Of a stretch of DNA of 64,000 nucleotides, positions 7,695 through 16,627 are shown one piece after another. The first letter of the stretch is position 1, and each line of letters opens with the position of its first letter. The stretch spans positions 3,037,001-3,101,000 of the forward strand of contig NZ_BIFR01000001.1 in the NCBI RefSeq assembly GCF_003967535.1. Reading direction: 5' to 3'. Position numbers and translations under genes: made by a program. Source of the DNA: Tengunoibacter tsumagoiensis. Its GTDB lineage: Bacteria; Chloroflexota; Ktedonobacteria; Ktedonobacterales; Ktedonobacteraceae. The notes below the pieces were generated by a model. That model ran no database searches. It was given only the letters and a program-made list of their open reading frames with translations, and had not been told where the DNA came from.

Positions 7695-9266
7695 TTGACA
7701 CAGAACGTTCAAGTTCCAGAACATCTTAAGCAGCATACCATCTGGCAGGATGGACACTTACCAGAGCCATGCACAGTCGTCATCTTTGGTGCAACTGGCG
7801 ATCTTGCACAGCGTAAGATCTATCCTACTCTTGCCCATCTTATGCTCAATCATCCCACCCCTGAAGGGTTCTGCATTGTGGCATTTGCTCGTCGCCCCTT
7901 TGATGACGAGAAGTGGCGAGCGCAGGTGTTAACCTCCATTGAGAAATATATGCCTGAGGACGATAAGCTAGATGATGCAGAAAAGAAGACCTTTGCAAGC
8001 CGTCTATTTTATTGTCAATCAAACTTTGACGATCGTGAAGGATACCAGAAGCTCTCTGATCTGCTTGATAAGCTGGATAGTGAGCAGAATACCAGTGGGA
8101 ACCGGCTCTTCTATCTGGCAACCCCGCCAGATACGGACTCTGAGATCATCTATCATCTAGGCGGTGCTGGCCTGGCTCGCCCCTCGCGTGATAATGGGAA
8201 TGGAGATACTTCCTGGACGCGTATCATCATTGAGAAGCCATTTGGGCATGATCTGGCATCGGCTCAGAAGCTGAATCGCGACCTTGGCCGCGTCTTTCGA
8301 GAGAACCAGATTTTTCGGATTGATCACTATATGGGCAAAGAGACGGTACAAAATATTATTGCCTTTCGTTTTGCCAATGGGATCTTTGAGCCTCTGTGGA
8401 ACCAGAAATATATTGATCACGTCCAGATTGTCGTCGCGGAGAGCCTTGGAGTAGAGTCGCGGGCCGAATTTTATGAGCACGCGGGGGCTATTCGTGATAT
8501 TGTACAGAACCATGTGATGCAGCTCCTCAGCCTTGTGGCCATGGAGCCTCCAGCCGCCTTTGACGCTGAGGCTATTCGAGATGAGAAGCTAAAGCTGATT
8601 CGAGCCATTCCCATCTTTACAACTGAGCAGGTGAAAGAGAATGTTGTGCGTGGTCAATATATCGCCGGAACGGCAGATGGTAAGCCTGTGGTTGGCTACA
8701 AAGAGGAGCAGGGGGTGAGCCCTACATCCACCACTGAGACCTATGTGGCCCTGAAGTTGAGCATTGAGAACTGGCGCTGGGCCGATGTTCCCTTTTATGT
8801 GCGCACAGGCAAACATCTTCCTAAGCGCAGCACTGAAGTGACAATCCAGTTTAAGCGTGTGCCTCACCAATTGTATAAAGTGGGTGAGACCAGAGGTCTG
8901 GAGCCGAATCGCTTGACAATCCGTATTCAGCCAGATGAAGGGATTACGCTGAAGATTGGTGCAAAGGTTCCAGGTGCAGCGCAACAACTGGCGACAGTGG
9001 ACATGGGATTTTCATATAATAGCGCATTTGGAGTTCAGTCTCCTGAGGCCTATGAGCGTCTGATTGCCGATTGTATGTTGGGCGACTCAACCCTCTTTAT
9101 TCGTCGCGATGAGATCGAGGCATCGTGGAGTATTATCGATAGTATTACAAAGGTCTGGGCAGATCTGCCACCCGAGACAGTGCGTCCCTATGCGGCGGGT
9201 TCCTGGGGACCACAGGAAGCTGATACCTTGATTGAGGAAGATGGTCGTCACTGGGATAACCCCTAG
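7695..9266 (+). CDS. zwf: Glucose-6-phosphate 1-dehydrogenase
   Basis: Oxidises glucose-6-phosphate to 6-phosphogluconolactone with NADP, the first step of the oxidative pentose phosphate pathway. It shows the coenzyme-binding CTVVIFGATGDLAQRK and the active-site signature RIDHYMGKE, with IIEKPFGHDL and FYVRTGKHLPKR. The open frame extends back to a GTG at 7569. I prefer TTG 7695: AGAGAGG lies 6-7 bases before it, the product of 523 residues fits the family, and a promoter overlaps the upstream start. The extra 42 residues of the longer frame look non-native. A strong terminator follows. No gnd or pgl gene is adjacent. Confidence 0.92.
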   Translation: MTQNVQVPEHLKQHTIWQDGHLPEPCTVVIFGATGDLAQRKIYPTLAHLMLNHPTPEGFCIVAFARRPFDDEKWRAQVLTSIEKYMPEDDKLDDAEKKTFASRLFYCQSNFDDREGYQKLSDLLDKLDSEQNTSGNRLFYLATPPDTDSEIIYHLGGAGLARPSRDNGNGDTSWTRIIIEKPFGHDLASAQKLNRDLGRVFRENQIFRIDHYMGKETVQNIIAFRFANGIFEPLWNQKYIDHVQIVVAESLGVESRAEFYEHAGAIRDIVQNHVMQLLSLVAMEPPAAFDAEAIRDEKLKLIRAIPIFTTEQVKENVVRGQYIAGTADGKPVVGYKEEQGVSPTSTTETYVALKLSIENWRWADVPFYVRTGKHLPKRSTEVTIQFKRVPHQLYKVGETRGLEPNRLTIRIQPDEGITLKIGAKVPGAAQQLATVDMGFSYNSAFGVQSPEAYERLIADCMLGDSTLFIRRDEIEASWSIIDSITKVWADLPPETVRPYAAGSWGPQEADTLIEEDGRHWDNP

Positions 9267-9290
9267 TGCGATAGGCGTTGAAAAGAGCAA

Positions 9291-9335
9291 AAAAGAGCGG
9301 CTACACCAGCTATACGTGGGTGTAGCCGCTCTTTT
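9291..9335 (+). terminator. Terminator between zwf and csbD-like gene
   Basis: A perfect 17-bp stem (9291-9307 with 9319-9335) has an A-run on its left and a T-run on its right arm. It can therefore end transcription from both convergent genes. Confidence 0.85.
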
Positions 9336-9386
9336 GGCTATTCTAATGCAAACACAGGAGACTTACCGATCAGCCTATCGATCGGC

Positions 9387-9608
9387 CTATCGATCTAATT
9401 TGTCATCGATCTTTTTTTCGACATTGCCGATCGTTGACTGACCAGTCCCTTCAGCCTCTTTCGCTCTGCCTTTCATCTCCTCTTCAGTATTTCCAGTCAT
9501 CTCACCCATTTTGTTCTGCACCTTACCGGCGGCTTGTTTGAGTTTTCCTTTTAAGGTATTCTCTTCGCCCTTTGTGCCGAGATCTTTCTTTTCATATTCT
9601 TCGCCCAT
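9387..9608 (-). CDS. CsbD-family stress protein
   Basis: Small hydrophilic protein of 73 residues in the CsbD family. Relatives are induced by general stress (sigma-B regulon in Bacillus), but their molecular role is not settled. It reads NTLKGKLKQAAGKVQNKMGE and EEMKGRAKEAEGTGQ, with the KGKxKQAAGK and KGxAKEAEG core of the family and almost no hydrophobic residues. AAGGAGAA precedes the ATG. It faces zwf across a bidirectional terminator. The frame ends in a short repeat of CCTATCGATC near 9374-9396. Confidence 0.88.
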   Translation of the reverse strand: MGEEYEKKDLGTKGEENTLKGKLKQAAGKVQNKMGEMTGNTEEEMKGRAKEAEGTGQSTIGNVEKKIDDKLDR

Positions 9609-9807
9609 GGTATAGTTCTCCTTTGATTATCTGGTCGTTTCATATGAAATACACTACTGGAGAGGGCGATGGTAGCATATTTCTGTTGACGGGCTTTTCC
9701 GTCAGGCAGACCTGTTTTCGGTGTAGGCCCTCTCATAGTACACTGTTGGAGATCCCAAAAAGATACAAAAAGCGTCAGCAATAGAGAAAAGAAGACAGAA
9801 TAAGCTG

Positions 9808-9863
9808 GAGTACACAGAAAGCGGATCATCCTCCATGAAGGATGACCCGCTTTCTGTGTACTC
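9808..9863 (-). terminator. Long hairpin between pepF and csbD-like gene
   Basis: A 25-bp stem (9808-9832 with 9839-9863) with one internal mismatch and a 6-base loop lies 58 bases past the pepF stop codon. No T-tract of normal length follows in the minus direction. Confidence 0.7.
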
Positions 9864-9920
9864 TTCTGCAAATGAAGTTTTCATTCCGGGTGGCGAAGCC
9901 CTTTCATGAAAGTCTCCAGC

Positions 9921-11783
9921 TTATTTGCCCAGGAGCTCTTCCAATTGATTGAGATGAGACTCAAAGAGCTGGAAAGCTTCGCGGACCGGTTGGGGGGTAG
10001 TCATATCCACGCCAGCTTTTTTGAGCAGCTCAATGCTATAGTCTGAAGAGCCAGAGCTTAAGAACTTCAGATAACGGTCAACGGCTGGCTGTCCTTCGGT
10101 CTGGATCTTGTGAACCAGAGCGGAGGCTGCCGAGATGCCCGTAGCATACTGATAGACGTAGAAATTATAGTAGAAATGCGGGATGCGGGCCCACTCGATG
10201 CCGATGAGGTCATCGATGACGGTCTCGCCACCATAATATTTCTGATTGAGAGCGCTATAGAGCTCCGTCAGTTTATCGGCGGTGAGTGAGGTCCCCTCTT
10301 CCGCCTGGCTATGGATCTGATGCTCAAATTCTGCAAACATCGTCTGGCGGAAGAGAGTAGCGCGAATGTCTTCCAACGAATGATTGAGAATAGCAATCCG
10401 TACGGCAGGATCAGAGGTTGTTTTGAGCAAGTATTCGGTCAGCAGGCCCTCATTGAGGGTAGAAGCGACCTCTGCAACAAAAATGGTATAGTCGCCATAC
10501 TGATAGGGTTGATGGGTGCGTGTATAGTGAGAATGCATCGAATGACCAAGCTCGTGGGCCAGGGTATACATGCTCTCGCGTTTGTTCTGGAAATTGAGAA
10601 GGATAAAGGGACGTGTGCTATAGGCCCCGCCGCTATAGGCCCCGCCGCGTTTGCCTGGCGTCTCATACACATCGATCCAGCGCTGGGTAAAGGCATCTCG
10701 TAGCGTCTGTCCATACTCAGCTCCGAGAGGTGCGAGCGCTTCGAGGATCGTATCGCGAGCCTGGAGATACGTGACACCATCGGTCGTCTCTTCGACGATT
10801 GGAGTATAGAGATCATACATATGGAGCTCATCGAGCTTAAGGATGCGTTTGCGTAGAGCCAGATAGCGATTGAGTAATGGAATATGTTCACCAACGGTCT
10901 CGATCAGATTGTCATAGACGCTGACGGGAATGTTATAGCGCGAGAGCGCCCGCTCGCGGCTTGTAGCGTAGTTGCGCTGACGTGTATAGAAAATATCTGT
11001 TTTCACCTGAGCCGAGAGGGTAGCAGCAATGGTATTGCGCTGCTTGAGGAACGTGCCATGGAGGGCCTCAAAAGCGGTCTTGCGCACAGAGCGATCTTTG
11101 CTGCGGATGAAGGTGAGATAATTCCCTTGCGTCAGTTCAACCTCTTCTCCCTCTTCGTTTGTGATAGTTGGGAGTTTGAGATCGGCGTTATCGATCATCG
11201 AGAAGATCGCATCAGGGGCTTCTGTGACTTCGCCAGCGGCAGCCAGAACAGCCTCGACCTCAGCCGAGCGGACATGGGGACGTTTGAGATTCAGATCCTC
11301 TAACTGATGGCGATAGAGAGTCAGCTCAGGTGTCTGCACTAAAAATTGTTGCAGGGTCTCCTGAGGGAGCGCAAGGATCTCTGGTTCAATAAATGAAGAG
11401 ACGGTAGAAGTGCGCACATACAGCTGCATCGCGCGGTCGGCCATCGCAAGGGAGGCACCACGAGTTGTATCCTCATCTTTCCGCATAGAGGCATAGGTAT
11501 AGAGACGTTCTAGACTCTCGTAGATCTCGTCACGTTTTTGGAGGAGGGCGAAGAGAGACTCACCGCTCTGAGCCAGTGTCCCCTTAAGGGCTTCGAGTTC
11601 GGGCAAGCGCTTTTGGAGAGCCTGGAAATCGCGTTCCCAATCCTCATCTTGAGCAAAAATACTGGCAAGATCCCATGTAAATTCAGCAGGAATTTCTTCG
11701 CGTTTTTTAAAAGTTTGCAATGCAGATACTACCTTTCCAAAAATAAGGTTTGTGATATGTGGCCGTTTTAGGATGGTACTCAC
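9921..11783 (-). CDS. pepF: Oligoendopeptidase F (M3 zinc metallopeptidase)
   Basis: Cytoplasmic zinc endopeptidase that cuts short peptides of about 6-20 residues. The zinc site is LAHELGHSMHSHYT (HExxH), with the M3B motifs GGAYSGGAYSTRPFILLNF before it and EVASTLNEGLL (third zinc ligand Glu) after it. The 620-residue frame starts at GTG 11783. TTG at 11720 (protein beginning with QTFKKREEIPAEFTWDL after GGAAAGG) gives 599 residues and matches the usual family N-terminus better, so the true start may be there. No signal peptide. It has its own upstream and downstream hairpins, so it is probably monocistronic. Confidence 0.93.
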   Translation of the reverse strand: MSTILKRPHITNLIFGKVVSALQTFKKREEIPAEFTWDLASIFAQDEDWERDFQALQKRLPELEALKGTLAQSGESLFALLQKRDEIYESLERLYTYASMRKDEDTTRGASLAMADRAMQLYVRTSTVSSFIEPEILALPQETLQQFLVQTPELTLYRHQLEDLNLKRPHVRSAEVEAVLAAAGEVTEAPDAIFSMIDNADLKLPTITNEEGEEVELTQGNYLTFIRSKDRSVRKTAFEALHGTFLKQRNTIAATLSAQVKTDIFYTRQRNYATSRERALSRYNIPVSVYDNLIETVGEHIPLLNRYLALRKRILKLDELHMYDLYTPIVEETTDGVTYLQARDTILEALAPLGAEYGQTLRDAFTQRWIDVYETPGKRGGAYSGGAYSTRPFILLNFQNKRESMYTLAHELGHSMHSHYTRTHQPYQYGDYTIFVAEVASTLNEGLLTEYLLKTTSDPAVRIAILNHSLEDIRATLFRQTMFAEFEHQIHSQAEEGTSLTADKLTELYSALNQKYYGGETVIDDLIGIEWARIPHFYYNFYVYQYATGISAASALVHKIQTEGQPAVDRYLKFLSSGSSDYSIELLKKAGVDMTTPQPVREAFQLFESHLNQLEELLGK

Positions 11784-11911
11784 ATAATATCATATCTGTC
11801 TGTAAAGATGGTGATCGTACGAGAGAAAGTCTGTTTTGTATCCTGGCTGGAGACGTTATTCAAAGAATGTTGGGACAGAGGTCTTAAAAAGATGCGACCT
11901 CAAGACCAGAA

Positions 11912-11967
11912 GAAAGCCAGAAAGCGAGGATGATCCAACCTCTGGCCATCCTCGCTTTCTGGCTTTC
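11912..11967 (-). terminator. 21-bp perfect hairpin after the CysRS-like/GT2 gene
   Basis: Perfect 21-bp stem (11912-11932 with 11947-11967) around a 14-base loop, starting 11 bases past the stop codon of the glycosyltransferase gene. There is no T-tract at its minus-strand exit. Confidence 0.72.
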
Positions 11968-11978
11968 CCTAGCTGTTT

Positions 11979-12980
11979 TTACTCATCGCTGTCCTCATCT
12001 TCATCCACGTACTCCTCATCTTCCTCGCTCTCGCTGTACAGAAGCAGATCATCGCGATCGCCCCACTTCTCTAAGAAGTGATAGAAATTGCGTTTCGTGA
12101 TACGCGTACGTTCAGAATCGCTGAGCGCAGAGCTCTGTTCTTCCAGATGTCTTACCAGAGGGAGATTGTCCAGACGGATCGTTTGAAGCTCTTCATCGCG
12201 GATGGAGAAGCTAAAATCGATATCCATATACAATGGGAAGCGGTAGTGTTCATCAAAGAGCCCGGTCTCATGTAAGAGCGAGCGTTTGAAGGCCATACAG
12301 GTGCCATCAATGACCTCTACTTCGGACTCGGTGCTCTCCTCAAAGTGGCGCAGATCATCGGTGTGCAGACCGCAGGCGCCCGTTAGACCAATGGTCTCAT
12401 CGGCCAGTGCCTCGGCCAGAGGGGTAAAGATATCGCCCGTGAGCTCGACAGCGGCATCCAGCAAAACGATATAACGACCGTGACTCTGTTTGAGCCCCAC
12501 ATTGCGGGCCTCGCCTAGAGGCATTGTGCGTGAAGTGCGCAAGAGATGGACGCGTGAATCGCGATGGCGTTGGGTCTCAGCCCAGAGATCAAAGCCATCC
12601 TGCGAAGCATTATCGACCAGTAGCACTTCCAGATTTGCGCCGCCTGCATACTTCAGAATACTCTCGCAGCAGCGGCGGGCGGCCATCGCGTTATTCTGTA
12701 CCACAATGATCACTGAAAAGGTATTCAGATCAGGCTCTTCAAGCATAGAAGGGAGCTGGCGTGTAGTGCGATACAATTTCCCATCGACATTGATGCTAGG
12801 AAGAATCACGAGATGAGCCCCATGGGGATTATCTTTAACGAGGTAGCCAGCCTCTTCGAGCTGTCGCTTTAAGAGGTCTGCGCGATCATACTGACCACGG
12901 CGGCGCAAAATATCTCGCTCATGTGATAGTGCGAGAATCTCCTCTGGAATACTACTATGACGATATGGATGGGTAGACAT
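11979..12980 (-). CDS. Family 2 glycosyltransferase with CysRS-like N-terminal domain
   Basis: GT-A type glycosyltransferase of 333 residues. The catalytic fold starts at about residue 87 (FSVIIVVQNNAMAARRC), then LEVLLVDNASQDG, LGEARNVGLKQSHGRYIVLLDA (DxA in place of the usual DxD) and MDIDFSFSIRDE. Residues 11-60 are unusual: ALSHERDILRRRGQYDRADL, then LEEAGYLVKDNPHGAHLVIL. This matches the C-terminal helical segment of cysteinyl-tRNA synthetases (ARxxxDFxxAD, then LxxxGxxVxDTPxGTxW). The C-terminus ends in a run of Glu and Asp. Donor and acceptor are unknown. It stands alone, flanked by a 700-base gap. Confidence 0.82.
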   Translation of the reverse strand: MSTHPYRHSSIPEEILALSHERDILRRRGQYDRADLLKRQLEEAGYLVKDNPHGAHLVILPSINVDGKLYRTTRQLPSMLEEPDLNTFSVIIVVQNNAMAARRCCESILKYAGGANLEVLLVDNASQDGFDLWAETQRHRDSRVHLLRTSRTMPLGEARNVGLKQSHGRYIVLLDAAVELTGDIFTPLAEALADETIGLTGACGLHTDDLRHFEESTESEVEVIDGTCMAFKRSLLHETGLFDEHYRFPLYMDIDFSFSIRDEELQTIRLDNLPLVRHLEEQSSALSDSERTRITKRNFYHFLEKWGDRDDLLLYSESEEDEEYVDEDEDSDE

Positions 12981-13326
12981 ACTCTAAAATCCTTCCTGCT
13001 ACGTTAAAATCTAACCACAAATACCCACTTTATGCATAAGTAACCATGACGTGGTTCTCATTGACCGTGGACATGGCCAACTGAGAAGTGCGCTGAGTAA
13101 TCTCTATTCGTCCCTGGTCCATACTATCCCCCCATCGCCAGTACATAAAAACGTATTCGGTGTATGCCGATCGTTAGCAGCCGTGAACACGAGGCATTAG
13201 CAAGATCTATCAGGTGGTTGTGGTGTGTGATGAGCTATGCTTATCGTTGAGCAATGAGCCCAAAGTGTAACATAGCAACACGTAATTGTATATGTATTTG
13301 CGGGTGCAAATCTTCTTTCTTTCTAC

Positions 13327-13355
13327 CCTCTGAATAGAAGCCCTCTATTCAGAGG
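13327..13355. repeat. 12-bp perfect hairpin in gene-poor region
   Basis: CCTCTGAATAGA and TCTATTCAGAGG pair perfectly around AGCCC. No gene end is adjacent, so it may be the remnant of a lost gene end, an RNA element or a protein-binding site. Confidence 0.5.
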
Positions 13356-13635
13356 CGTAATTGATTGCCAGCGGCAAAGAAACAGACGTTGTGCCAGGAC
13401 AGTGGCTGGTAGCCCTGTAGCTGACAGCGCAATATGGGAGCACTGAAAACAGTATGAGGTAACAAGCTGTGGCGACCATGATATGTGCCAAGCACTGAAG
13501 ATGTAGAGAGCATAATAGGCGACTCCCTTCTAATCAAGGCACTGACAATTCAATGCAATTATAACATATTGACTGGCGGTGCACAGGTGAGAGGGGCATG
13601 GAAAGATGCGTGTTTTTATATCCTGGATGATCTGA

Positions 13636-13689
13636 GGATGATCTGAGAGCCACGTCCCGTACTACCAGGACGTGGCTCTCAGATCATCC
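13636..13689 (-). terminator. 22-bp perfect hairpin ending ABC operon 1
   Basis: Perfect 22-bp stem (13636-13657 with 13668-13689), 10-base loop, 10 bases after the ATPase stop codon. No T-tract follows. A partial direct repeat GGATGATCTGA extends to its left. Confidence 0.72.
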
Positions 13690-13698
13690 AGGATGGCT

Positions 13699-14484
13699 TT
13701 AGAGAACCTTACCTAAGAATTCACGGGTGCGATCATTGAGGCAATCGCCAAAGATCTGTTCTGGAGGACCCTGTTCAGCGATCTGAGCTTTTTCCATAAA
13801 GACCACATGATCAGCGACATCGCGAGCAAAGCCCATCTCATGGGTAACTACGACCATCGTCATCCCTTCCTCAGCCAGGTCCCGCATCACCTTCAGCACT
13901 TCACCTACCAGTTCAGGATCGAGTGCAGAGGTGGCCTCATCAAAGAGCATTAACTTGGGCTGCATCGCCAGGGCGCGTGCAATGGCGACACGCTGTTGCT
14001 GCCCCCCAGAGAGCTTATGGGGATAGGCATGTTCTTTTTCCGAGAGCCCAACCTTCGCTAAGAGCTTTCTTGCACGAGCAACGACCTCATCTTTAGGCTG
14101 GCGAAGCACATGAATAGGGGCTTCAATGATATTCTCCAGCGCAGTCATATGAGCGAAGAGATTAAAGCGCTGAAAAACAAACCCAATCTGTGCTCGCTGA
14201 CGAGCAATATTGGCATCACTATCTTCGATCAACCTGCCATTGTGTTCACGATAGCCAATGAGCTCTCCATCGATATAGATGCGACCACCATCGATCTTCT
14301 CAAGATGATTGAGGCAGCGTAAGAGCGTCGTTTTGCCGGAACCACTGGGGCCAATCACCACGACTGTCTGGCCGCGTTCAACGCGAAAATCTACGCCATT
14401 GAGGACCATATTCTGTCCAAAGCGTTTAATTAATTGCTCTGTCTGTACCATGGGACGCTTCTGTCCAACCATGTCCTGTACCAT
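13699..14484 (-). CDS. Polar amino-acid ABC transporter ATPase (copy 1)
   Basis: Cytoplasmic ATPase subunit that powers amino-acid uptake, GlnQ/HisP type. It has Walker [11 protein letters not shown]-loop VFQRFNLF, signature LSGGQQQR, Walker [13 protein letters not shown] and H-loop VVVTHEMGF. The ATG at 14484 follows AGAGAGG; a later in-frame Met (start of [12 protein letters not shown]) is possible. It is the last gene of operon 1 (binding protein, permease, ATPase). Its last 109 residues are identical to those of the second copy at 16769, while the first half differs at several positions. This points to recent duplication or gene conversion. Confidence 0.93.
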   Translation of the reverse strand: MVQDMVGQKRPMVQTEQLIKRFGQNMVLNGVDFRVERGQTVVVIGPSGSGKTTLLRCLNHLEKIDGGRIYIDGELIGYREHNGRLIEDSDANIARQRAQIGFVFQRFNLFAHMTALENIIEAPIHVLRQPKDEVVARARKLLAKVGLSEKEHAYPHKLSGGQQQRVAIARALAMQPKLMLFDEATSALDPELVGEVLKVMRDLAEEGMTMVVVTHEMGFARDVADHVVFMEKAQIAEQGPPEQIFGDCLNDRTREFLGKVL

Positions 14485-14508
14485 ATACTATCCTCTCTCC
14501 TCGTTCTG

Positions 14509-15294
14509 CTAATGGGCCTGTCCAGAACCAGCACCAAAGCCCACGACACGCTGCGCCAGACTCTTTTCGGTAGCCTGATCGATTGCAACATTTCGTGCGC
14601 GGTCAGGATTTAAGCGATTTTCAATCCAGCGTTGAATGATCTCCCAGATCGTTGTTAAGGCCAGATAATAGACGGTAGCAACAATCAAGAGTTCAAAGAT
14701 AATAAAGGTCTGTGCTCCATAGACGCGAGCTGTTCCCGTTAGCTCAAGCAGTCCAATGACCGAAGCGATCGAGGTGGTCTTCAACATATTGTTGAACTCG
14801 TTGCCGAGCGGCGGAACAATCACACGAGCGGCCTGTGGAATAATGATCCGGCGCATGGCCAGGGGATAGCGCATGCCCAGAGCTTTGGCAGCCTCCATCT
14901 GGCCAGCTTCAACTGAGCCAATGGCGGCGCGAATGATCTCTGACATGTAGGCCCCCTCGTTGAGCGAGAACGCAATGAGGATACAGGCGTAATCGGGCAG
15001 CAAGAGGCCAGGAACGAGCTGGGGAAGTCCAACCCAGAGCAGCAGCACCTGTACCAGCAATGGACTACCACGGAAGAACCAGAGATAGGCACGAGCGGGC
15101 CAGACCAGCCAGGGGAAGCGAGAGATCTGCATCAAGGCCAGAAATAATCCCAAAATGACGCCAATTAATTGTGCTACCACAGATATCCACAATGTGGTCC
15201 AGGCTGCCTTTAAAAACAGGAGATGTGGATCTTGAAAGAGAAAGTGCCAGACAACGTCCCAATGAAACATAGCCATGGCCCTCCTTTCTATCAT
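14509..15294 (-). CDS. Polar amino-acid ABC transporter permease (copy 1)
   Basis: Inner-membrane permease of the HisM/GlnP family with about five transmembrane helices. It shows the EAA-loop region [20 protein letters not shown] that contacts the ATPase, then [19 protein letters not shown]. The frame opens at 15294, but ATG 15270 (MFHWDVVWHFLF) is the better start: it lies 9 bases after AAAGGAGG, and the paralogue at 18335 starts at the same place with the same spacing. The product is then 253 residues. It is followed 24 bases later by its ATPase. Confidence 0.92.
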   Translation of the reverse strand: MIERRAMAMFHWDVVWHFLFQDPHLLFLKAAWTTLWISVVAQLIGVILGLFLALMQISRFPWLVWPARAYLWFFRGSPLLVQVLLLWVGLPQLVPGLLLPDYACILIAFSLNEGAYMSEIIRAAIGSVEAGQMEAAKALGMRYPLAMRRIIIPQAARVIVPPLGNEFNNMLKTTSIASVIGLLELTGTARVYGAQTFIIFELLIVATVYYLALTTIWEIIQRWIENRLNPDRARNVAIDQATEKSLAQRVVGFGAGSGQAH

Positions 15295-15400
15295 CGAAAT
15301 TCTAGCAGGTACAAAGATAAAAAGAAGTCTAAAGGCATCGGGCGCTTCGTGATGCGTTACTGCTTATCGCAGAGAGAGACCACGAAGCTGTTTACAGTCT

Positions 15401-16300
15401 TTATGCGTGACGTGGCTGTTCAGGGGACAGAGCAACCTTCTGACTATCCGTAAAGTTCCATTTTTTAAACAGGCCTTCATAGCTTCCATCGCTCTGGAGA
15501 GCCTTAAACGAATTTTTTACAGCATCCAGCATCGAACTATCGCCCTTGCGTACGACAATACCGTAAGGTTGGGCATGGACAACCGGGCCGCCAATCTCAA
15601 ACTGCCCTGGATTAATGGTATTGTAATAGTCAGTTACTGGTGAGTCCTGGTAGGTGGCATCCACACGATTCTCAACCAGAAGCTGAATAACTTCAGTCTG
15701 TGAGGAAAGGACGGATTGTTTAATCTCAGCTTTGCCCTGCTGCTTACAGGCTGCACTGGCTGCTTCTAGATCAGCCTGTTCGACGGTCCCAATCTGGACG
15801 CCAACCTGGAGGCCACACAGATCCGCGACAGATTTCAGATGTTTAGGATTGCCTTTATGGACCAGAAGCGATTCGCCAGCATTAAAGTAGGGGACAAAGT
15901 CAAATTTGGCTTCGCGCTCAGCATTCACCGTTACCCCTGAGATAACCACATCGAAGCGTTTGTTATTGAGATCATCGAAGATCGTATCAAAGCTTGTGCG
16001 TTTAATCTCCAACTGAAGATTCATATGCTGTGCTAAGGACCTGGCGAGGTCGACATCAAACCCGTTGTAGTCATTGGTATTGGGGTCAAGAAACTCCATC
16101 GGAGTATACGATGGCTCCAGGCCAACGGTCAATTTTCCCGGTGTAACCAGATTTGATGGTGCAGCAACCGTTGCAACTGCTTTGGGCGTATTGTCTCCCG
16201 AGGTACTACCACAGGCACTGATGGTCAGTAAGAGCGTTGTGACAAACAGGAGGAGCAACGCAGGCCGCTGTTTGTATGGGATGGAGCGAATTGAGAACAC
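15401..16300 (-). CDS. Amino-acid ABC transporter substrate-binding lipoprotein (copy 1)
   Basis: Extracellular binding protein of the family 3 (GlnH/HisJ) type, tethered by lipid. The N-terminal hydrophobic stretch ends in the lipobox LTISAC with Cys30. It then has LTVGLEPSYTPMEF, YNGFDVDLARSLAQ, FDVVISGVTVNAER and the lobe-switch region VGVQIGTVEQADLE. The start is GTG 16300, 10 bases after GGAGG. It is the first gene of operon 1 and carries an extended -10 promoter upstream (16509-16517). The ligand is not readable from sequence; it is clearly more diverged from its paralogue than the ATPases are from each other. Confidence 0.92.
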   Translation of the reverse strand: MFSIRSIPYKQRPALLLLFVTTLLLTISACGSTSGDNTPKAVATVAAPSNLVTPGKLTVGLEPSYTPMEFLDPNTNDYNGFDVDLARSLAQHMNLQLEIKRTSFDTIFDDLNNKRFDVVISGVTVNAEREAKFDFVPYFNAGESLLVHKGNPKHLKSVADLCGLQVGVQIGTVEQADLEAASAACKQQGKAEIKQSVLSSQTEVIQLLVENRVDATYQDSPVTDYYNTINPGQFEIGGPVVHAQPYGIVVRKGDSSMLDAVKNSFKALQSDGSYEGLFKKWNFTDSQKVALSPEQPRHA

Positions 16301-16386
16301 AGAATAAAGACCTCCTCTAGGCTAATCGTGTCTTGCACAGAGAATCAGGAAGCATCTTGCCTTCTGGAACGACTAGAGGTATCTGT

Positions 16387-16401
16387 CTGTTCGACGAACA
16401 G
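16387..16401. promoter_or_regulatory. 15-base palindrome upstream of ABC operon 1
   Basis: CTGTTCGACGAACAG is perfectly symmetric around its central base. It lies 87 bases upstream of the binding-protein start and downstream of the predicted transcription start, so it could be an operator or a leader hairpin. Confidence 0.35.
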
Positions 16402-16482
16402 ATGTGGCACTCCCTGCAACCCCTCATTACCTATCTTCCTCTGCCATCAGGGCCATTGGATTATGTAAACCTGGTGGATAGC

Positions 16483-16517
16483 AATTGACCGGTGATTAAT
16501 GTTGGTCAATTATAGCA
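16483..16517 (-). promoter_or_regulatory. Extended -10 promoter with inverted-repeat operator, ABC operon 1
   Basis: On the minus strand TGCTATAAT (16509-16517) is an extended -10 element; no good -35 is visible. AATTGACC (16483-16490) and GGTCAATT (16504-16511) form an inverted repeat with 13 bases between, overlapping the -10 and start-site region. That is where a repressor would block transcription. Confidence 0.5.
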
Positions 16518-16627
16518 CACCTTGCTTGCTTTCACGAGTCACAGTTTGTATAGAAGAGAGTCGTTGCCATCATTCTAGCCAGGTGATCTGGAGCTGCGAA
16601 CAGTCTCTATATGTGTGCATTATGCTG

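Larger units (their letters stand above)
12981..13698. other. Long gene-poor region
   Basis: I see no convincing gene. A 12-bp perfect hairpin with loop AGCCC lies at 13327-13355, and a long hairpin belonging to the ABC operon at 13636-13689. A 62-codon minus frame (13349-13537) has no supporting site or family. The right part is AT-rich. Confidence 0.5.

Noticed and set aside
10618..10647. Perfect 15-base tandem duplication inside pepF
   Set aside because: It encodes GGAYSGGAYS, which aligns with the natural GAYS-GGxY motif of M3B peptidases without adding length. It is not a recent insertion.
13349..13537. 62-codon minus-strand open frame
   Set aside because: No ribosome site, no recognisable family, and its end overlaps nothing conserved that I can see; likely chance.
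16387..16401. LexA/SOS box
   Set aside because: Half-sites are in the reverse order (GTTCG...CGAAC) compared with the Gram-positive consensus CGAAC...GTTCG.
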